A stretch of DNA of 64,000 nucleotides, from positions 62,001 through 126,000 of the IMG/VR virus record IMGVR_UViG_3300047322_001237. One strand, written 5' to 3'. The notes beneath the pieces were generated by a model. That model was not told the DNA's origin, ran no database searches, and worked only from the letters and a program-made list of their open reading frames with translations. Origin of the DNA: a virus. The first letter of the stretch is position 1. Every line of letters begins with the position of its first letter. Positions 27,110 to 35,184 of the stretch are shown in pieces. The position numbers and the translations under genes are program-made.

Positions 27110-28375
27110 ATGGAAATTATTAAAGATTCAACCGAATATCTCGCGCTGGAGTCGCAGCTCGATGCTTTGGTGACGGTCCGTAGCCAGCTGATGCAAAGCG
27201 GCTCTCTAAGCACGACGATCGCGCTTGAGGCCGACGCTGCACTCGGCGGCAGTCACTACGCAGCGCTGCAGTTCAGCAGCAAGACAAAGAGTGAACGCAC
27301 CCGCATCGCGCTCGAAGGGGTCGTCAGCACGGTCTGGGACACGATCAAGAAGCTGATCCGCAAGTCGGTCGATATGCTCAAGCGTTTCATCGGATGGCTG
27401 CGTGGCGACGGCAAGAAGTTCGACGAGGCGCACCTTCGCGGCGTGGAAGAGGCGGGCAAGAAGCTTGCCGATGGTATCGAGCGACTTGCGAAGATCCTCC
27501 AGACGGAGCATCTGCGTCAGCGGTACGAGGAGAAACTGTATTCGAAACTGATGGCAGATTCGCCGGCACAAACACGCGCGATCCTCGACGCCAACTCCGA
27601 GTACAGCAAGGCGATGGTGAGCCTGAGTCAGTCGTTCGATAAGGGCGACTACACGGAGATCATCGAGAAGGGCGTAGCGTCCCTGGTGGCCTGGTACGAG
27701 AAGGAAACCAAGCGCGCCGAGGAGATGGATGCGTCGGGTCAAGCCACGCATCAGGATCTCGAAGCCTTCGCGAAGGAACTGGACACCCAGGTCAGCACCC
27801 AGGAGGAAGGCAGCGGCACGATGTCGAGCCTTACCGCCCGTAATGCGTTGGAGCTCACGAAGGGACGCTACGACGCCATCAAGCAGGCGAAGACGTCCGT
27901 CAGTGGTGGTCAGTACGCCAGCATCCCGAAGGAAGTCTCTGCGCTCAAGAACACGGTTTTGAGTGCACAGACCCGCATCGGTGTGGCGGGCGCGTCGCGC
28001 TCCATGCGACAGGCCCAGCAGGCGCTCGAGCAGATGACGCAGCACCTCAATACCGTCTCCGTCAAGATTGACCGGCTGTCGTCGGAAACGGAGCAGGGCA
28101 AGGTGCTCGTGGCTCAGCAAGCCGTGGCGCGCGCCTTCGTCAAGCATCTCCGTGAACTGATGGACAGCTATCACGTCGTCATCGTTGCCCATGAGTTCCT
28201 GTATCAGGTCTGGATCGAGACGCAGAAATCGATGCTGAAGATTTGGCAGGAGATGGTCAAGATGTACGATGAAACGGTCGTGGATGAGCCGATGTCGGAT
28301 GCTCAGCGCAAGGACCGCGCCGAAGTTGAGAAGCAGGTTCGTACGACGCTCAAGGAGTACGCGGGTCTGCTCTGA
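27110..28375 (+). CDS. Internal-head protein, tandem paralogue B
   Basis: 421 aa. Sites at LALE (11-14), IALE (37-40) and IALE (66-69), the last followed by the helix VWDTIKKLIRKSVDML. Residues 12-100 match the preceding protein closely. A GAGGAAGAG ribosome binding site precedes the ATG, and a short palindrome (AGCCTAG-tt-CTAGGCT) lies in the 48-bp gap. Last gene of the plus-strand block, ended by a flank-type terminator. Confidence 0.7.
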   Translation: MEIIKDSTEYLALESQLDALVTVRSQLMQSGSLSTTIALEADAALGGSHYAALQFSSKTKSERTRIALEGVVSTVWDTIKKLIRKSVDMLKRFIGWLRGDGKKFDEAHLRGVEEAGKKLADGIERLAKILQTEHLRQRYEEKLYSKLMADSPAQTRAILDANSEYSKAMVSLSQSFDKGDYTEIIEKGVASLVAWYEKETKRAEEMDASGQATHQDLEAFAKELDTQVSTQEEGSGTMSSLTARNALELTKGRYDAIKQAKTSVSGGQYASIPKEVSALKNTVLSAQTRIGVAGASRSMRQAQQALEQMTQHLNTVSVKIDRLSSETEQGKVLVAQQAVARAFVKHLRELMDSYHVVIVAHEFLYQVWIETQKSMLKIWQEMVKMYDETVVDEPMSDAQRKDRAEVEKQVRTTLKEYAGLL

Positions 28376-28382
28376 CCTGCGA

Positions 28383-28431
28383 GACGGCATAAGAGCCCAG
28401 ACCTCCTCCCGGGGGTCTGGGTTTTATGACG
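28383..28431 (+). terminator. Terminator with GACGGCATAA flank
   Basis: GACGGCATAA (28383-28392), stem CCCAGACC...GGTCTGGG (28396-28403 with 28414-28421), then TTTTATGACG. It ends the plus-strand block just before convergent minus-strand genes. Confidence 0.85.
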
Positions 28432-28444
28432 TTACTTTTGCGGA

Positions 28445-28552
28445 TCAGATCGACGACAACCAATTGAGGAAGTACGCGAGGCCTGCGATGATCGGCACGG
28501 CAAGGCATGTGTGATCAAGCGCGGTCAACTTCCTCGGTGTATCGCTTTCCAT
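28445..28552 (-). CDS. Small membrane protein, 35 aa
   Basis: ATG at 28552 with GAGGA 4 bases upstream, starting 12 bp after the stop of the methylase-like gene. Residues 17-33 form one hydrophobic helix (AVPIIAGLAYFLNWL). No family can be assigned at this size. Confidence 0.5.
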   Translation of the reverse strand: MESDTPRKLTALDHTCLAVPIIAGLAYFLNWLSSI

Positions 28553-28563
28553 GATGTCCTCGC

Positions 28564-29403
28564 TTAGGCAGCTGCTTTGACCAAGTCGGGTTGTGCTTTC
28601 GGCGCCTCGGCGGACCGCATGAACTCGATCATCTTCGAGCACGCTTCGCCGATGCGTTTCTTTTCGAAGCGGTTTCGCCAGCCACACAAATAGTGCGCGG
28701 GTGTGTGCCACACGGCCCACGTCTGAAGCGTCAACGAGTTACCGTGAACGACCGTCGCTGGAATGCCGAGGAGGGCCAGTTGCACGTACGCCATATGCAC
28801 GCAGGTCGGATCGACGTCAGTGCAGGTTGCGTGCAGCATGGTGGGGTAGTTCAGGCCTTTCTCGTGCATGGCCTGTGCGACTGCGACGACCATTCCCGCC
28901 GATCCGCATGCCGGCTCGTCCATGGTGATGAATCCGCGCTTCCGGATCTCCGAACCGTCGCCGACCGTGACCATCTTGGCCATCATCAGGGAAACCTCAT
29001 ACGGCGTGAAGAATTGCCCCGCCCGTTCATTTCCCAGGTCAAGCGCCATGAAGATCTGGCCCAGTACGTCCCCGATGCTGTCGACCGACTCCCTCAAGCC
29101 TGCGTCGCCCAGAAGGTCGAGCCGCGACTGATAACACGCTTGGAGCTGGCCGAGTGTGCGCGCGAACAGATCCAGCTCTTCCTTCTTGTAGTTCTTGATG
29201 ACCTCCATATAGCGCTTCTCGCGCCTGTCGTAGTTGATCAAGTCGAACTTGTTGCTGAGCGCGAGCGCCGACATTTCGATGAAGTCGCAAAACACTTTGT
29301 ACGGGTTGTGGCGGATGGAGAACTGCTGTAGCGACTTAACCACCTCGCCCTTGTAGGGGTCCGTCCAGACGGGCGATCGATTCAGCTTCGCGCGCCTGCT
29401 CAC
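28564..29403 (-). CDS. HsdM-like N6-adenine DNA methylase fold, catalytic motif not visible
   Basis: 279 aa from the GTG at 29403, which overlaps the upstream stop by 4 bp and has GGAG 8 bases before it. AGQFFTPYEV (128-137) and DEPACGSAGM (162-171) are the hallmark HsdM/N6_Mtase motifs; motif I binds S-adenosylmethionine. TDVDP (195-199) fits the acidic loop. The (N/D)PP(Y/F) motif that holds the target adenine should follow HGNSL (220-224), but the sequence there is VWHTPAHY. The protein may therefore be inactive, altered in specificity, or an antirestriction decoy. Confidence 0.75.
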   Translation of the reverse strand: MSRRAKLNRSPVWTDPYKGEVVKSLQQFSIRHNPYKVFCDFIEMSALALSNKFDLINYDRREKRYMEVIKNYKKEELDLFARTLGQLQACYQSRLDLLGDAGLRESVDSIGDVLGQIFMALDLGNERAGQFFTPYEVSLMMAKMVTVGDGSEIRKRGFITMDEPACGSAGMVVAVAQAMHEKGLNYPTMLHATCTDVDPTCVHMAYVQLALLGIPATVVHGNSLTLQTWAVWHTPAHYLCGWRNRFEKKRIGEACSKMIEFMRSAEAPKAQPDLVKAAA

Positions 29404-29744
29404 GATGCGTTCTCCGCAGCCTTCGCCTTTTCCTTCTCCTCGGCTAACTTCTTCTTGGTCGCCTCGGACTTCTCCTGACATTCCTTCTGAAGCTTGCCGT
29501 AGACGTCATTGCTGGCGCTGTCGATCTCCCCAACGTTGCAGAGGAACGCCATCTGGTGGACGATCATTCGGATGGCTGCGTCGTCACGGACCTGCTGCGT
29601 ACCCATGTTCTCCTGATGCTGGCACTGGTTGATGGCCCGCACTAGCGAGCGCGCGACACCGCTGAGATTGCATGCGCCTTCCTGAATGAAGAGGGCGTCA
29701 CTGTGACGGTTGATGGCATCTTGGTTCATGTTGTCGAGGCTCAT
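29400..29744 (-). CDS. Hypothetical protein, 114 aa
   Basis: ATG at 29744 with AGGGA 7 bases upstream is preferred over an upstream TTG lying in a terminator. Soluble helical domain, then a charged Lys/Glu/Ala coiled-coil tail (about 88-114). Four-base overlap with the methylase-like gene indicates coupling. Confidence 0.7.
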   Translation of the reverse strand: MSLDNMNQDAINRHSDALFIQEGACNLSGVARSLVRAINQCQHQENMGTQQVRDDAAIRMIVHQMAFLCNVGEIDSASNDVYGKLQKECQEKSEATKKKLAEEKEKAKAAENAS

Positions 29745-29761
29745 TTGCTTTCCCTGAAATG

Positions 29762-29788
29762 ACAACGCCCGCTTGTCGCGGGCGCTTC
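29762..29788 (-). terminator. GC-rich hairpin
   Basis: 7-bp stem CGCCCGC-ttgtc-GCGGGCG following the 112-aa gene. The T-run is short (TTGTCATTTC). Confidence 0.5.
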
Positions 29789-29805
29789 GTTCGTGAAACC
29801 GCTTA

Positions 29806-30144
29806 TTAGACCCAGGAGCACCGGTAGCTGTCGCGCAACTCGCAGCAGACCGTCCAGAGCGTTCGTCGGATGTTTGCTTGATGGTCTTTCAGTTCCTCCT
29901 CACTCCACGCACCGAATTCCCGGAGGTTTGCAGCGACCGCCTCGGGCTCCCAGTACGCGGTTTGGTCGAGCACGTCCGGATATTCTGAGAGTTTCAGGAT
30001 CTCCCGATCGCGAGGCCCAGCCATGCTCACCGAGAAAATCTGAGCTGCGGTCAGGTCGATCTCCAGCCTGCCGCATGCTGACGTCCAAGCGCTCGTCCTG
30101 TTCGGCTTTCCCCATCTGAGGCGCACGGTTCCCGGAGCGGTCAT
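29806..30144 (-). CDS. Hypothetical protein, 112 aa
   Basis: Not recognised. Start at ATG 30144 (or GTG 30147, which has better spacing to GGAGG). Overlaps the upstream stop. The N-terminal half is beta-rich, the C-terminal half helical, with two adjacent cysteines near residue 99. Confidence 0.65.
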   Translation of the reverse strand: MTAPGTVRLRWGKPNRTSAWTSACGRLEIDLTAAQIFSVSMAGPRDREILKLSEYPDVLDQTAYWEPEAVAANLREFGAWSEEELKDHQANIRRTLWTVCCELRDSYRCSWV

Positions 30145-30434
30145 CACGACTGAGCCTCCTTTACAGTGACGCCGAAGGACGCCGGCCAATCGCAGATCTT
30201 GGTGTCCGAGCTGGCGACGTAGAAGTGACCTCCCGCGTTTTGCACATACAGGCGCTTCTTTCCGCCATAGCCGTCAGGCGCGACCGCCACGAGCGTTTCA
30301 TAGCCGACCTTGGGCGTCGGATACATCCCGCACAGCGCTCGCGCTGAAGTCACGGAGATGCGCTGCATGTGCTCTGGTCCGTAGCTCCAGTGATTCCCAG
30401 CCGGTGGCTTTGCTAGCGATTTGACTTCGATCAC
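30144..30434 (-). CDS. Hypothetical protein, 96 aa
   Basis: Not recognised. GTG at 30434 overlaps the upstream stop by 4 bp and has GGGAGG just before it. Small beta-rich protein (YETLVAVAPDGYGGKKRLYVQ). Part of a run of overlapping small genes from 29.4 to 33.9 kb. Confidence 0.65.
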   Translation of the reverse strand: MIEVKSLAKPPAGNHWSYGPEHMQRISVTSARALCGMYPTPKVGYETLVAVAPDGYGGKKRLYVQNAGGHFYVASSDTKICDWPASFGVTVKEAQS

Positions 30435-30766
30435 GCGGCCTCCCGCTCTTCTTCCTCCCAGTACGTCACACCCCCCGAGATGTCGATGAACCACGAGTCC
30501 GGCATGTCGCTTCCGTCGATCATCAGCTTCTGATGGTTCACGCCAAATGCTCGGGAGCCGATCTCAATGTAGGTGTCGAAGGGCGCCGTCTGCGTTTTTA
30601 CAAAGTTATAGCGTGTCATCGTGCTCGAGACTGCGATCACAAACGGCGTCGGTTTGCCATGTCGGTAGACCGTGTATCTCGTGCGCGGGTCTGCCCGTAG
30701 GGGCGTGAGAAACTTGCGCACGTTGATCGGCTTCGGCATCATGAACTTAGGCAAGTTCGACTTCAT
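30431..30766 (-). CDS. Hypothetical protein, 111 aa
   Basis: Not recognised. ATG at 30766 overlaps the stop of the upstream gene (ATGA). Basic N-terminus, beta-rich middle, acidic C-terminus ending in a run of Glu. Confidence 0.65.
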   Translation of the reverse strand: MKSNLPKFMMPKPINVRKFLTPLRADPRTRYTVYRHGKPTPFVIAVSSTMTRYNFVKTQTAPFDTYIEIGSRAFGVNHQKLMIDGSDMPDSWFIDISGGVTYWEEEEREAA

Positions 30767-31029
30767 GCCTTTGCTTTCTTGTGCTGATCGGCCACGACTG
30801 TTCCTCCGTCGTGCGGCGGGCATGGATTCCTCCTGATGTAGGCGCGGACAATCGGGTCGAGCTCCGGACGGTAGGGGACTGCTCGGACGTATCGGGCTGG
30901 TCGTCCGAGCACACGCATCCAGACTCTTCCAGCGACCTCCGCTCGCTCCACGTTGCGGGCTCGAACAAAGACTGAAGGCCCGCACCGCTTACTAGCGCTG
31001 TTGATCGGAAAGACTTCGAAAGAAGGCAT
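30763..31029 (-). CDS. Hypothetical basic protein, 88 aa
   Basis: Arg-rich (VRARNVERAEVAGRVWMR). ATG at 31029 lies just after the stop of the upstream gene; ribosome binding site weak. Ends in an overlap with the next gene. Unknown function. Confidence 0.6.
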   Translation of the reverse strand: MPSFEVFPINSASKRCGPSVFVRARNVERAEVAGRVWMRVLGRPARYVRAVPYRPELDPIVRAYIRRNPCPPHDGGTVVADQHKKAKA

Positions 31030-31031
31030 CG

Positions 31032-31352
31032 TCAACGAGCCCGGTGGATGATTCCCGTCGATGTCGGTTGCGTGTTGCTACGCGTCCCGTTGCCGATCTG
31101 TTTGACTTCGGCCGATCCAGTGTTTTCCGGCGCGGGCAGTTCAGACGGCGTGCCCGGAGGCGTCATGAACGGCGAGCGGCCGTTGCCGCCGATCGCACGG
31201 ATGTACTCGACCTCCACCTTCGCCGTCTCGACCGCCACTGCGGCGACCTGTGCAACTGCGCGAGCCCGATCCACTTCCATCGGTCTGTCCCGGTCACGCA
31301 GGGCGCTAAGCGTATTCATCAGGTGTTCACGCAAATCGTTCATGTGGCTCAC
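31032..31352 (-). CDS. Conserved small phage protein, 106 aa
   Basis: GTG at 31352 with AAAGGAG 7 bases upstream. The first 55 residues (LREHLMNTLSALRDRDRPM then EVDRARAVAQVAAV) resemble a small helical protein common in proteobacterial phages and prophages, always of unknown function. The C-terminal half is Pro/Thr/Ser-rich and likely disordered. Overlaps the HNH gene by 26 bp. Confidence 0.7.
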   Translation of the reverse strand: MSHMNDLREHLMNTLSALRDRDRPMEVDRARAVAQVAAVAVETAKVEVEYIRAIGGNGRSPFMTPPGTPSELPAPENTGSAEVKQIGNGTRSNTQPTSTGIIHRAR

Positions 31353-32073
31353 GGTCTTTCTCCTTTGCTTCACGGACAATACGGTTCAACTGGCGCGTGA
31401 TCGCGCCCTTGAGCTGTGTCAGCTTCGCTAGCTCCGGCGATTTGTTGATTGGGTGATTGCGGTACGCGCGTTCCCGACGGCTCACCAGTTCGAGGATGTC
31501 GATGGTGATCTCGGATGCGACGTTGGTCTTCTTCCCGGGAAGAAAGCAGACCATGTGGCCCTTGGGGACAGGACCGTGGACTGATTCCCAGACGAGGCGA
31601 TGAACACCGACCCATCTGCGTTGAAACTGGACAGCAGGATCGTCGGTCACCTTCCGCTCGAGATAACCCTCCTTAGACAAGCGCTCCGTGCCGATGGGCA
31701 CCCAGTTCTTGTGCGCGGCGCCGGTGCGTTCGCCTTTCTTGAATTGCGTGCGGCGACAATTGGGATGGGTTCCCGTACTGCCTTTGACGCCGTCATTCCA
31801 CGCTTTCTGTCCTTTCTTGAACTGGTTGGCCTTGAGTGCGGGATGGACCTGACCACGCGCGATGCGCAGCTGGCGATCCGCCTCCCAGTACTCGTCGGTC
31901 TTCCTGACGCCTAACGCTGCGGCGTGCTGATACAGCGGACCGACGCCGACCCCCATCTCGTCTGCCATCTCCTTGGTGGATCGATGCGGGTACTCCCTTC
32001 GGATCTTCTCCTTTTCCTCCTCAGTCCACATGTGACGGACTTTTACGCGAGACGTAGACTTTCGTTTTGGCAC
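31327..32073 (-). CDS. HNH endonuclease with N-terminal helix-turn-helix
   Basis: 248 aa from GTG 32073, with GAGGAGG 6 bases upstream. Residues 16-55 (WTEEEKEKIRREYPHRSTKE then MADEMGVG) are a Myb/HTH-like DNA-binding module. Two QFKKG repeats follow (85-89, 110-114). The HNH region is PIGTE...GY.ERKVTDDP then VHRLVWESVHGPVPKGHMVCFLPG, with His158, His166, His173 and Asn184. This is the usual build of phage HNH homing-type endonucleases. It overlaps neighbours on both sides, so it is embedded in the operon rather than an obvious recent insertion. Confidence 0.8.
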   Translation of the reverse strand: MPKRKSTSRVKVRHMWTEEEKEKIRREYPHRSTKEMADEMGVGVGPLYQHAAALGVRKTDEYWEADRQLRIARGQVHPALKANQFKKGQKAWNDGVKGSTGTHPNCRRTQFKKGERTGAAHKNWVPIGTERLSKEGYLERKVTDDPAVQFQRRWVGVHRLVWESVHGPVPKGHMVCFLPGKKTNVASEITIDILELVSRRERAYRNHPINKSPELAKLTQLKGAITRQLNRIVREAKEKDREPHERFA

Positions 32074-32458
32074 TGTCTGCCTCCTCTTCGAATCGAGTCC
32101 ACACGGGGATGCTGAACTCACCAGCCAGCAAGATCGCGTCACCTGTCACGAAGTCGTGACCCTGTATCGTTTTCGAGAAGTCGTATCCTCCACAGGCTCG
32201 GATCTCCGACACTTCCGGATGCATGGCTTCAACGAGGGAGATCACGTAGTCAAAGTCCCGAGCGGAGAATTCCGCCCAGCGCTTGTTTTCGGCTCGAGGT
32301 TCGGACGGCTCGCCAAACATGTCATAGGTCATGAAGCCGGCACCGCGGCTCCTGAGCACACCGGCACCAAGTTCGTGGTGCAGCTCTTCTGCGAGTTTGT
32401 TGCTGACCGTCGCGACCCGAGCACGAATCTCACCGAACGTGCTAAATAGTTTTGGCAT
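32021..32458 (-). CDS. Hypothetical protein, 145 aa
   Basis: Not recognised. ATG at 32458 overlaps the upstream gene by 17 bp. Mixed alpha/beta with a helical N-terminus. The last 53 bp overlap the HNH gene in another frame. Confidence 0.65.
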   Translation of the reverse strand: MPKLFSTFGEIRARVATVSNKLAEELHHELGAGVLRSRGAGFMTYDMFGEPSEPRAENKRWAEFSARDFDYVISLVEAMHPEVSEIRACGGYDFSKTIQGHDFVTGDAILLAGEFSIPVWTRFEEEADSAKTKVYVSRKSPSHVD

Positions 32459-32819
32459 CGTTGGATTTGCGCGGAACACCACCGTGCTTTTCGAATAGGA
32501 ACCAGAACTCGGCTTCAATGCGCCGTTTGTTCGTGCCATCCCCTTCGATCCAAGCAAGGGCGAGATTCTTTTCAAATCCGCTGTAGGACTTGCTCATGTG
32601 CTGCATAGCGCGCAGCTTCATGTCGTGGACCCAGCCCCACAGTGGATCGACTGTGCGATAGCGCGGCATCGTGTCTGCGAGATAGCCGCGCCCGACCACG
32701 ATGTAGTCGTCCACAGTGACAGCCAAGTTCTCTGCGTCGCTCGGTTTTTCGAATCCGGCAATGATCTGTTTTGTTGTCCGATGAATGACGTAGTGGTTGA
32801 AGTTCGGGTTGGATGTCAT
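32442..32819 (-). CDS. Hypothetical protein, 125 aa
   Basis: Not recognised. Starts with an ATGA overlap to the upstream gene. The N-terminal part (YVIHRTTKQIIAGFEKPSDA then a beta-rich stretch) resembles small phage proteins that display-like fold strands, followed by a helical domain with many aromatics. Confidence 0.7.
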   Translation of the reverse strand: MTSNPNFNHYVIHRTTKQIIAGFEKPSDAENLAVTVDDYIVVGRGYLADTMPRYRTVDPLWGWVHDMKLRAMQHMSKSYSGFEKNLALAWIEGDGTNKRRIEAEFWFLFEKHGGVPRKSNDAKTI

Positions 32820-33187
32820 TTGCGTTTCTTCTTCTTGTCACCCTGCAACTGTTGATTGGCTTCTCGAATCAAGTCGGTAACGTACGTCCATTCTTCAGCG
32901 CAACGATGCATCTCGGCACGACGGTAGGCGGGCCAGATAAGCAAATCTCCGAGACCGTTACCTTCGAGCAGGGCATACACGTTGGCGGCCGCTGATAGAC
33001 AGCCTTTCTCGGATGCCGGGTTTGCCAGCGCCAGTTCAAGTAGTGCGTCGCATACGTCAGACATCGAGACCGACATATCGGCAGCTCTTGGCTCACCGCG
33101 CTGACGCAACTCCTCGGCGTTCTGACGCAGACTATGCCCACACCGCTTGACATTCTGCTTCAGGCAGTTTTTCCAATAGGTCTCCAT
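32816..33187 (-). CDS. Hypothetical protein, 123 aa
   Basis: Not recognised. GGAGG lies 10 bases upstream of ATG 33187 (a TTG at 33193 is closer to it and possible). Helical, with five cysteines and a strongly basic C-terminal tail (KKKKRK). Confidence 0.65.
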   Translation of the reverse strand: METYWKNCLKQNVKRCGHSLRQNAEELRQRGEPRAADMSVSMSDVCDALLELALANPASEKGCLSAAANVYALLEGNGLGDLLIWPAYRRAEMHRCAEEWTYVTDLIREANQQLQGDKKKKRK

Positions 33188-33202
33188 AGTCAAGCGTCCT
33201 CC

Positions 33203-33412
33203 TTATGGCAGGGTTGCAAGAAAGCCAGTGAAACGGCCCCACAACTCCGGACGGCGCTCGATGTTGCGCTCGAGTTCTTTGCGTGTTAGCCCCTCACGGA
33301 CCAAATCAAGAAACGCTTCATTACCTCTCGCGATGTTCCTACCGGCCTGATAGAACAGCTGCGCCTGTGTAGGGATGGCAAGCATGGGACGGACCCAGAC
33401 ACAAGTCCTCAC
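33203..33412 (-). CDS. Small helical protein, 69 aa
   Basis: GTG at 33412 overlaps the upstream stop by 4 bp with GGGAGG before it. Residues 12-60 are amphipathic helices rich in Arg and Glu. Unknown function. Confidence 0.6.
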   Translation of the reverse strand: MRTCVWVRPMLAIPTQAQLFYQAGRNIARGNEAFLDLVREGLTRKELERNIERRPELWGRFTGFLATLP

Positions 33413-33876
33413 GCGACCCTCCCACTGAACTGGTGAACGTTGCGAGATCCGACAGACGGACCCACGCTGTAGCGTCGCCTCACCTCCCAGATCTTCGCCA
33501 TCTCCGAGTTCTCTCGAACGAACTCCTCGTACGTTGCGACCTTTGCCTCCGTGAAAAGACCCACCAACGTGGCTTTGTTGCGGATCATGACTGCCAGTGC
33601 GCCTTTGCGATACATGATGAATTCGGCGAGCGGCAGCAGCTGGCTCGGGTGCAGCATGAAGCTCGCGACCGTGAGCTCTTGGGCAATTCGGGGATTCCAC
33701 GAAGGGGAGAGAGGGGTGTGCGGAGGAAGACCGAGGTAGTCGAGCAGAATGTCACGGCCTTGTTCCGTGACGTCGCAGAGTCCTCGCATGCTGTATGCGC
33801 AGGCCTCGCCGGTCAGATAGCGAATGCCAAACTGCTCGAGTGATTGCCAACAATCAACCTGAATTGCTTCGTCCAA
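33409..33876 (-). CDS. Hypothetical protein, 155 aa
   Basis: TTG start at 33876 with CGGAG 7 bases upstream. Contains LCDVTEQGRDILLDYLGLP (32-50), like a winged-helix wing region, and a hydrophobic stretch at 72-98. First gene of the overlapping cluster that runs to 28.4 kb. Unknown function. Confidence 0.7.
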   Translation of the reverse strand: MDEAIQVDCWQSLEQFGIRYLTGEACAYSMRGLCDVTEQGRDILLDYLGLPPHTPLSPSWNPRIAQELTVASFMLHPSQLLPLAEFIMYRKGALAVMIRNKATLVGLFTEAKVATYEEFVRENSEMAKIWEVRRRYSVGPSVGSRNVHQFSGRVA

Positions 33877-33962
33877 GTTTGTTCTCCGGGAAAAGAACTA
33901 CTGAATGGCACGGGTCTGTGGACCCAATGGAACTGCTGAAACATAAGGGGGAAGAAACAAAA

Positions 33963-34050
33963 AAAGAGGGCCCCGGGAAAGGCGTGCTCTTTTTGAAACG
34001 AGACGTCATAAAGCCATGGGTCGGGATGTGACTCCGCGATACCCAGGCTT
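33963..34050 (-). terminator. Double hairpin with GACGTCATAA flank
   Basis: Two inverted repeats follow the 121-aa gene: AAGCC(at)GGGT with ACCC(a)GGCTT (34011-34050), followed on minus by TTATGACGTC; then AAAGAG...CTCTTTTTTT around a GGGCCC core (33961-33996). The second has a proper T-run. Confidence 0.65.
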
Positions 34051-34061
34051 CATGTGTTCGA

Positions 34062-34427
34062 TTACGATTGACCGATCGGGCTACCGAGTTGCGCGTAGCT
34101 GATGGTCTGGAGTGTGGCGGGCTGAATAGCGTAGGCGCCATTCGAGACCGTCATCGTTGCGTTGACAGCAACATCCCAATGACTCATGGGATTGTCTTCA
34201 CCGCGAAAGATGTCGATCTGCAGCACCAAGGCACCGCTGAGGTTCTGGTAGGAACCAACGCCGTAGTGCAAGGTGTCATTCGGAAACAGCGTTTGTACGG
34301 AGGTCGTCGCCGACTGCAAGGCCGTGTTCAGGGTGGTGGCGTCAGCTGCACTGCCCGTCACCTGTGGCACGACCGCGTCCTTAACCTGCGCGAGCGTCAT
34401 GAAGACTTGGCGCTTCGTGAGATCCAT
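34062..34427 (-). CDS. Hypothetical protein, 121 aa
   Basis: Not recognised. Low charge, rich in Thr, Ala, Gln and Val, with a predicted beta-rich C-terminal half; looks like a small structural or extracellular domain. AGGAG is 13 bases from the start, longer than ideal. Confidence 0.7.
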   Translation of the reverse strand: MDLTKRQVFMTLAQVKDAVVPQVTGSAADATTLNTALQSATTSVQTLFPNDTLHYGVGSYQNLSGALVLQIDIFRGEDNPMSHWDVAVNATMTVSNGAYAIQPATLQTISYAQLGSPIGQS

Positions 34428-34456
34428 GTTGCGTTACTTCTCCTAATGTGGAAGGG

Positions 34457-35083
34457 TTAGACTCCGGCGAGCACTGCCCGAACCTTGTCGGCCGGATTGC
34501 TGTAGCCCGTGTTGATCTTGATTCCGTCCTTGCCGATCGAGAGCTTCACATCGAAGCGCTTGCTATCCAGCGCCTGCAAGGCACGGGCTGCTTCGATCAG
34601 CTTGTTGATCGCTTCCAGTTCGGCCTCGCTGGCGCTCCACCTCTGCTCGCGCGCCAGTGCTTCAGCCGGCGCTTCGGGAGGCAGCGACATCGTCAGCCCG
34701 CCATGCTCTGTGAACTTGAGATCGAGAATAAGTTCGCCAACCAGCTTCGCGTTGTGGAAGTGGTTACCCGGCATCAGCAGATGCAGATAAACTTTCGGCT
34801 GCTGCGTGTCGATCCCGGTCACGCGATGGAAGCGATACTTCGGGTTGAAGGCTCGACCGCTGTTGGCAATCACGGCTTTGTCGTACAGATACTCCAGACG
34901 CTTCTGGACAGCATCGAAGGTCTCGTTGTCCATGAATTCTTCCATCTCATTGCGGAAGAACCACGTCCCGCTGATTTCTTTCTCGAGCAGCTTATCGATC
35001 GCTGCGGTCGCGAGTACGCCATTGATTTGCGGCATGATCAATTTAAGATTTAGTTGAGGATTACGAATCTCACTGCTCGTCAT
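34457..35083 (-). CDS. Hypothetical protein, 208 aa
   Basis: Not recognised. Start could be 35083 or the ATG at 35035; neither has a good ribosome binding site. Contains an alpha/beta core (KVYLHLLMPGNHFHNAKLVG) and an Ala/Glu-rich helix before a beta-rich tail. Confidence 0.65.
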   Translation of the reverse strand: MTSSEIRNPQLNLKLIMPQINGVLATAAIDKLLEKEISGTWFFRNEMEEFMDNETFDAVQKRLEYLYDKAVIANSGRAFNPKYRFHRVTGIDTQQPKVYLHLLMPGNHFHNAKLVGELILDLKFTEHGGLTMSLPPEAPAEALAREQRWSASEAELEAINKLIEAARALQALDSKRFDVKLSIGKDGIKINTGYSNPADKVRAVLAGV

Positions 35084-35113
35084 ACCATCGGGAGGTGGAG
35101 TCAGAATTGCCCA

Positions 35114-35155
35114 GACGACATAAAGCCCAGTCCCGACGACGGGGTCGGACTGGGC
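35114..35155 (-). terminator. Hairpin with GACGACATAA flank
   Basis: 12-bp stem GCCCAGTCC(CGAC)...GTCGGACTGGGC. On minus it is followed by TTTATGTCGTC, the recurring flank with one change. Ends the 127-aa gene. Confidence 0.75.
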
Positions 35156-35184
35156 GCTAGTGAGTGAAGGGTTGAACTACAGAA

